Shown: in pieces, positions 22,301 to 31,300 of the stretch | How the letters are laid out: each line of letters starts with the position of its first letter | Numbering within the stretch: the first letter of the stretch is position 1 | NCBI GenBank assembly: GCA_946811185.2 | Contig: OX328108.1 | Coordinates: 38,706,357-38,770,356, forward strand | Length of the DNA: 64,000 nucleotides | Reading direction: 5' to 3' | Origin: Hippopus hippopus | Lineage: Eukaryota; Mollusca; Bivalvia; Cardiida; Cardiidae | Notes under the pieces: model-generated | Databases searched by the model: none | Told to the model about the DNA's origin: nothing | What the model saw: only the letters and a program-made list of their open reading frames with translations | Translations under genes and position numbers: made by a program

Positions 22301-25300
22301 GCAACGGTCTGTTAGGTTTCTCATCTTCACCGGGACTGCCGTGGCAATTGTTTTTCACAGTCAAAAAATCTGGCACGGCAACGACGGCAATCACGGGCTG
22401 ACGAGTTTGCTTATCCCGTTCCTCTGCGTCGTATTACGTCAATTCCGTTTCGTCCGAAGTTGTCTGAAACTTGGCTGCCGTGGCTACCGGGAACATGGTG
22501 TAAACGTAGCATAAGAAGTTTGCCCCGACGTTCTTGCAAAGATTCCCACGCCCATGTACGGTAAACCACGAGGACAAGTACATGTCTACCAGATCAAGAG
22601 TTTCCATCATTTTTTTTTTTCCAATTTCCAAATGCTGGGAATCGAATCAACTGATATTTTCAAGTTATTTGTTATTAAATGATTTATATTTGAGCTGTGC
22701 TCTTGCAAAAGGGGCTTAATGCCTCTCCGTGATGCATGATACAAAGCATTATCATCTCATAAATACGGATCCATAAAATCAATTTTGTCTAACAACCGAC
22801 TGAATCATGAGGAACACTGGTCCTTTAACATGAAGAAAATTTTAAGATAGCAAAAAGTTTCGGCCCATGCCAGCCCTTGCGAACTGCGCAGGCTGACGTG
22901 GATCTATACTTTTTGCAGAAGCATTAAGCCCCCTTTTCACAGGGCATGGCTGCTTTCATTTCATAGGTTTGTATTTTTATTCAGGGTACCAGGTTTACAC
23001 TCGTAATCCATGTGAAGATTGTCGATGTGAGTTCAATGGTAAAGTGTCATGCAAACAGAAGTCATGCCCTGCTCTTGATTGTCCTAAGCCAATCAGAGTT
23101 AACGGAGAATGCTGTCGTAAATGCGGATGTAGAGGAAAAAATGGAATTATTCATGACTTTGGTAAGACAACAGTCATTGCTAGTCAGCCAGACTACAAGT
23201 CATTGGCAAATGTGTAAGAGCTATTGAAAAATGTAAATGTCTTTCGACTCTATTTTTATCACATACTCTTCCCTTGTTTTCAGTGTAATATACCCATCAC
23301 GAATTTTCTAATCTTATACACTTTTGGCATCACATTTGTAAGCCATCATTTTTGACGTCATTTGTATGTATTTCATAGCAGTGAATGGGTTTTATGAATA
23401 TTACCACGCGTGCATTTAAAGATGGTTTTGCATCTTCTGATCCATAATTTGAGAAATATCTTTTAAATGTGATAAAAAGAATCTGACATTCGTTAACGTT
23501 TGAGAAAAAAATTCTTAAACTCGCCAAAAGCTCGCTTAATAACATATTTCCTAGACTCGTTTAATAAGATTTTATCTAAAACGCCAACTCATGTCAGATC
23601 CTGTAGACTATATCTTTCGGATTGACTTGAGACAAAATTAATTTCGCCTATGTTGTTCGGATATGTTTGAATATACATGTATCTGTATATAGCCGTGAGA
23701 TTCATGGGTTTCAAATCAAAATATTATTATAATGGAATGGACTCTCACAAAATGATCCGATTGATTAGACGAACGCTTATCAATACAGAGATTCCGAGAT
23801 CGAGCTGGCAGCGAATCGGTTTATTTTTGGAATCCGAAATTTAAATAAAAAACTAAAACAGACTGAGCAGATGTCTCGTGTCAAATCAAATTAAGCCATG
23901 CTCTGTGATAAGGTGGTTCAATACATATACAAAAAGTACCAATCAGTGTCAGCTTGCGCAGTCAAAACTTTTTCAATTTGCTGCATGTCAAAGGACCATT
24001 CCACCTAATGATTTAGTCGGTTGAATTTTATGGATTCTTAACTTTATGATGACTTGCTTGATGCATCACTGAGATGCATTAAGCCCCATGTTACTAGAGC
24101 ATGGCTTATTTGTAGATATGCTTTGCATTTGTCATTTAGAGGTACAAAGGTGTAAGCTGTCTTGACTATACTACTGTACATTGTTAGTTTAATATTAACT
24201 TTTGGTGTTTGAATACTCTCAAAAATAAAAGTTTGAACCGTTTGGGGAGAATAATGAGCCAGAGCGTATTTTATACCACGATATTCGTTTCCATAAGGGG
24301 CGACAATATCTACATTCACACTAACCATAGATTTATTTGATTGGCCCAATAACTCCAGAAGATAGATGTCGACCTTGTTACTGTAATGCAAACGGAACAA
24401 TCACGTGTCAGGAGCCCGAATGCCCGGAAGTTACGTGTCCAAAGTGGAAACAGTACCAAATAGATGGACAATGTTGCAAAAAATGTCGCTGCTCATATCA
24501 AGGAGCACAGTTCAGCGAAGGTTTTTTTTTTTTTTCATAAACGGTTCTCTTATTTAAACCCTATGAAAGTGTTATACCACCTTCACACTTACGGATTTTT
24601 CTTACGAGTCCTTACGGATTGCCAACTCGTAGTCAATCGCAAGCATCCGTAGATAACTCGTTCGCATCCGTTAATAACTCGTCACAACTCGCAGACACTC
24701 GTGAGGATCCGTGAAAGTAGAGACAAAATTTTTGACCTGTCAAAAATTTTCTTACGAGTGTCCACGGATAAAATTTTCCGTAATTCACTCGTAAATAACT
24801 TGTAACAATCCGTAAGTATCGTAAACCGGTTGTAACCCTCCGTAAACTACTCGCGAAAAACCGTAAATGTCTCGTAAAGAATTTGTTTTACGATTTGTTA
24901 CGCTTAGTTTACGATTCTTTTACGGAATATTACGAGTGCTTAAGTGACGTTACCGATTTTAATTGCGTTCAGTAACGATTGCTTTACGGATTGATAAGAC
25001 TTAATTACGAGCAATTTATGGATATGTACGAGTACTTTACGAATGCATACGTATATTTTACTATTTAGGCATCGTCCTGTTCTGCTAGTTGAAGGAGCAA
25101 GTGTAGAAAGTGTTGATACAATTGCAATCTGTTTCTCTCGATTGCCATGTTGTCCCGCTGGATGTCAGCTGTTGAATGATGATACACAGAGAATTGCAAA
25201 AACTGGACTCGTAAATACCTCTTACTCGCAACTATTCGTAACAACACGTTAATATGTCGTAATTTACACGTAAATTACTAGATTAATTGTAACTATCCGT

Positions 25301-28300
25301 AATATACTCGTAACAATTCGTAAACAGCTCTTAAAACGTCGTAACATGCTCGTATTTGTCCGTAATAACTCGGAACAAATCGTAGATATTTGCCGTAAAT
25401 ACATCGTATCGACCCGTAATAAATCGTAAATAGACAATAATTACTCGTAAACCGCTCGTAAAAGCGGCCAGATCGTAAAAATCCGTGTACTTTTACGAAT
25501 ATGTGACATCCGTAAGGACTCGTAAGAAAAATCCGTAAGTGTGAAGGGGGCATTACTGAGATGCACTGCTTCCAATATGTTAATTGGAGTTTCAGACTTT
25601 GATCAGGAAAGTTGTGTATTAAAAGTATTTCATCGTGTCAAGACGGTATTTGCTCAAGCTTGCAGCTGGCAGTTTTCAGGGTGTGAGAACGTGTCTTCCA
25701 CTGGTACTGACACAACTTATTTTAATGATTTATTATATATCTATAAAATATCCGGCTCAAATACATGCATCGTAGGCGGATTAAATTACATACAAGATGA
25801 TACTACGTGGGGAAAAATCTGTATCTACACAGTGTAAAAATACGGTTCCAGATATGGATTGACTACGTATCCCGCGCACGGCATAGGTACCTACTGGTTT
25901 GGGATTTGATTGATCAACATGTTATGCTATTATACTATTCATCCGCCATTAATAAAACCCAAGTTACCTCCCATGAAACTAGTATATGTTATAGTTTATT
26001 TTCTTTTTTTCGTTTTGCAATATACTGTTCTGTTTAATTGGCTGGTGGATAACAGCAGCCCAGTCCTTAGTCCTACTTAAAATGAAGATTTTACAGTATT
26101 CAACCGCTTTAAAAATAGACCTGACACACGTCATTTACAAAGTTACAGTGACGCTCATTTTATAGGTAGAGTATATTACGTAGGCCTATGTACGAGCGTA
26201 TTTCCATTTAAACATATTTTCAAGAAGAGAAATTCATGATTTAGGTGACCCAATGCCTTCAAATGACGTATGTGCGACGCAATGTCGATGTGGTGCCAAC
26301 GGCGAAAGAGTATGTGACCATGTTGACTGCCCTGCATCTGATTGTGATAACCCGGTGTCTGTGCGCGGCCAGTGTTGTCCGGTATGTGGTTGCAAGAGTG
26401 GCGATGACGTTATAGAACCGTTTGGTAAGTTAAGCCATGTTGTATTCTGCATGCCGTAGTCTCTTACATTCATAGCGGACAGCATCCGTCGGAAATCAGC
26501 ATTCACGTCTGTGCAGTAGCAGTTTAATTTTTTAAAACGAAGAAAAAAGGACTTGACCTACTCCAAAGTAATCCAGGCAACATATTCAATGTGTCTCAAA
26601 TAACGGGATTTGTCTTTGATCGGAACAAGTTTGTGGGAGAATGACAGAGTGCTGTTTAGCAACATTTTCACCTTTACCACACTATGGCTGTAAAAGCCGT
26701 TTTGCAGAGGATCATTAAAACTTGGGACTGCGTGGAGAAGGGTTAAATGGATCTTGAGCAAACTAGTTTAGGTATAGAAGGATAGATAGAAGGTATTGTA
26801 CCTCTCTTTGTCAGATTAACACGTGTGCATTCTCTTACTTTTAACATGCTGCCTGCAATTTAAAAGTGTTTTTGCTGACAAAGTTAACTTAGACTGGTTT
26901 GCCGCGACCGAGCATGCGATTCTATATTCAAACGACAGCTATCAGATTGGAAAAAACAGCAGTCCGTTTCTAGTATGAAAATAAAATCGAACTTTTATAC
27001 AAAATTTCAATATCATAACCTGTATTTAATCTAGGACCAATACAAACAGAGGACAAATGTAAGATGTGCACATGTAATACGAATGGTACGATCACATGCG
27101 AGAAACCCGAATGCCCGGAAGTAAAATGCGATGGAAAACGGAAGTATACGCCATTTGGTGAATGTTGTCCGAAATGTAGATGTTTCTTCAAAACAGTTTT
27201 GTATAACCCAGGTAAAATTCAATATTTTAAACCTTAGCCTGCTAAGCGCGACTTTATGACCTTTAGCGGACAGAGTAGATAAAGACCAGACTGAAGAGAT
27301 CGTACAGTCTAATCTTGATCTACACTTTCCGATAACGAAATGTTTTTCTCCAGAAAATAAGTTTGGACTAGCATTATTTAGGTTTCTGCTGTCGGCTAGA
27401 AAGTTTCATTTAACTTATTCAGCAGGACAAGAGTTCATATTGTAAAGCTACTGATTTCAAGCTTGGCCTTTCTGATCTTCGGTCTCAACTGCCAGTTTGC
27501 CAGAAATTCTGAACAAAACTGAAATAGCAAATTCAGGTTATTCCTGTTGTCGGAAAATACTATTTTGACAAAAAACAAAGAAAATTAAATGGTATCTTTA
27601 CTGTTAGGTATTTGCACGATCGACCATAAAAGATCGTTGCACAGTGCGTATTGTCCTTGCTTATTGCGTATTGTCTTATTTATTATAATAGATCCTTATA
27701 ACACATTAGAGATGTCGCTCGAGATTCGAATCAATTACTTATATCACCTTAACCCATTAACTTAAGAAAGTTTTCTTTTTTTAAAGCTGCACAGATGCTT
27801 GTAACCTGTGGGAGCAAGTGCTCACTTTAAAAGCAGTATTTGCAGAGTGGTTACAGAGAGGTATTTTTTGTCCCTGCAAACGGGTCTCCTTTTTGCCTCC
27901 TGTACTCGTTTTTGGTAGATTTAAACTGTGTAATTAAATGTTAGATACTATCATGAACTAACATAAAAATATTCAGGTGAAAGGAGCAAGAAAAAGATAT
28001 ACTTAAAAGTCAGTTTTGTGTCATTTGTGTATAAATCAAAAATCCAAAACAACAATACAAAACGGTTATCATGAACTTCTAGATTTTTGTATATGATCCT
28101 TGCTCTGGCAAAAAGAGGCTTAATCCATCTCCGTGATGCATGATACTAAAATAATACATTATTGTATTATGGATCCGTAAAATACATTTTGTATAACAAC
28201 CGACTGAATTATCAGGTACACTGGTCCTTTCAGCTACGGAAAATTGACTGATGACAAAAAGTTTCGGCCCAGGTCAGCCTGCGCGGACTGCGCATGCTGA

Positions 28301-31300
28301 CCTGGGTCGATACTTTTTGCAGATGCAGTAAGCCCACTTTTCATAGAGCATGACTTAAATGTGTATTTAGGAATGAAGTTTATCGTTTACAATATTAATT
28401 TTAGTTTTATTTAAATATCTTTAACCCAAAAACCTTTGTTTAAACCCTTTCCAAGTGTCACACTGTTGGCTCTGTACTATAACATAATGTCCTTAAACAG
28501 GTGATGACATGCCGATCAACGTTCGAGACCCATGTGTTGAGAGATGCCATTGTGGCGAAGATGGATACGAGTTCTGCGATTTCACTGTTTGTCCAAAACC
28601 TGACTGTGAAAACCCAGTTACCATCCCTGGTCAGTGTTGCCCGCAATGTGGATGTCTTGGCAAGAAGAAAAACTTTATAGCATTCGGTAATATATCTTCC
28701 GTGAAATTACCATATATTATTTCATGCTTTCCGGTAGTTTATCGAGAAATAACGGTGAACTATTTTTCGATATTTCATGGTTACGACCAGTGAAAAATAC
28801 CGATTTTATCTTCTAACTCTTTAATTGGAGGCGGAAACAATAGTTCCCGCGCGCTAGTTACCAAGGTAAAATGCACATGCCACTCAACCAGATGGGAAAT
28901 ATAACGTAATTTACACTACGTTTCTCGCGCTTTACGTAATATTGTAATGCGTTGTTATGCGGAAGGGGTACGCCACGGGGAATTACCGAAAAGAACTGTA
29001 CTGGATTTTGATGTAAGTCCTCCCAAAAAAGGGTTAGAAGCTACTCGTGAAAATGTTACCGATGATGTTCACTCGATGAAATAAATTTCGATCTTTCACC
29101 GAAAAAAACAAATATCCTCTATGAATTGTTTTGTCGGATACCCAGAATACTATAAATATGTCACACATTATCTTTATATCGTGGAGTGTTTAGCTCACAG
29201 ACTGCTTTCTCACGAATATTTTATGAAGAATTTCATTGGCTCCGTAATATCTGTTTGCGGAACTTTTACCAATGAATTGACACGATATAAATAACTTTTA
29301 GTAAAGGATTTTCCAGGTCTAATTGTTGTAACGAGATCCATAAGTTTAGTAGTGAAATCCTTGGTGTTCCATGTTGCATTACATTCGAGTTCCAAAACAC
29401 AAGATTTTAATGTATGAACAGACGTTTTTAGAGATCATGAACGATATGTAAAACTCTTTACCAAAAGAAAATATTTTAGACCAAATCGGGAGCATCTGCA
29501 GGCGACAAAGGTAGGTCAAAAGATGATTTCAAAAGATAGTACAAAACATCTTCAGAAAAGGAGAAAAGTGATGGATACCAGCATTTTCTCTTTTCCCCAC
29601 AATGTATACATCCTTTTCAAAGACAACTCACATTATTTCAGTTGCATCTGTCTTTTCTTCAAACGGTTTTAATATAGACGATACAAACATTTGTTTTCAG
29701 GCAGAGAGTTAAAGAAGATTTACGTGCCAATAAAGGACAAAGAAAAACAGTCCACACAATTAGGGATCAACAGTAGACTGGCCCCTGAGGCACTACTGCC
29801 CATCGGCCCTTGAAGAATGCACCTTGTGATTCTGTTGATAAATAAAATATCAGACAGATAACAACTTGCTTATTTGTGCGTTTTAAATAGTTCAACTTTC
29901 ATCTGACTAACTTTCAGCCAAAAGTCGTCAAATTTACTGTACGCAAAAGAATAATCTATAGAAAGTTACAATTGAATAACATTTTTTTTTTTTCATTCCC
30001 AGGACCAATCCTAGACGATCCTTGTCAGGAGTGCGAATGCACAAAAACCGGAAATATCACCTGCGGACGGAAACAAACATGTCCTAAAATAAAATGTGTC
30101 AGCGGTACTTATAAAGCAACCGAGGAAGAACCGCAAGAGTGCTGTCAGAAATGTCGTTGTAAATTTGGCGGGAACTTTTACAAACCAGGCAAGTATTTCT
30201 TATTTACGAGTAGTATAGTCTAATGTCTAGCTCACCTTTTCTTTTATTACTGTGCTGCCGCCATCTTGGACATCCTTGACCGTGACGAGCTTGGATAACA
30301 TGACGCTAAGATTCAGTTGCTTTGATAAAAATGGCAAAATCAGATGTCTTGCCTAGTCCTGGTACTAAAACAGCCGTTTTTGACATTTCAGTTTCTTCCT
30401 GATAGGTAAATTTTCATAAAAGTTTCATGGCGATGACGAAGGACCCATGTCGAAATCGTTGTATCACACTAAAACATCTCGGAGATTGGACATCTGATGA
30501 TTCTTGTTAGAAAAGTTGTTATCGATAAGCTTTTCTTGTGAATTAGACTTCAATTTATGTATGTGTGTAATTGAATGTGATACAAAAACAAACACTAAAA
30601 TTCGTTAGATGTTCGAATAATCATTTGTATAATCATTCGCTCGTACTTGCATTTCATATATTTACAATGTATTAAACGTTCATTGATACCAATTCTAACA
30701 TGACACGTGAATTCGGCTCTATAAACGCAGTGCAACGAAAGCGTAGTAAAATCTACGTCATTCTTTATAGAGTGACGTCATTCTGTATAAAGTTAGTAGT
30801 CGCCTGTAGCTGTTCCATGTCTTCGCCCTCCGATATTTTATCAATGAAAGTCACTTGACGTAAACAAATCGTCATTTTCCGCTCCTTCACCAAGGAGGAA
30901 GGAAAATCCTCAAGGATAAAAACTGACAATGATGGAACTATTTGAATGTTATAAGTGCACATATTATGTAAATCAAGTGTCTTTTCAAGTTGAAGTTTAG
31001 TTCAAAACTGACCAGTGTTGCATTGGAAATGGAAGTGGGAGTGAGTGGAGTAATATGCAGAGCAATCGAAGCAAATGCGACTCTAATACTTGACAGTACA
31101 TTCATTCTTCTTAGTCATTTGAAAGGGAAAAACTATAAAAGTAAAACGGTGCTGTAAATTATGTTGTGTTTGATGCCTAAGGTTTTATTGAAATTTTGAT
31201 TTTTTTCATATTTACCGACCAGGCAGTGGGGTTTTGTTTTAATAAGTAAGTAGAACAGCCGTGGTTTATTCAAGGGAACATAATACGCATCCGCGTTTTT

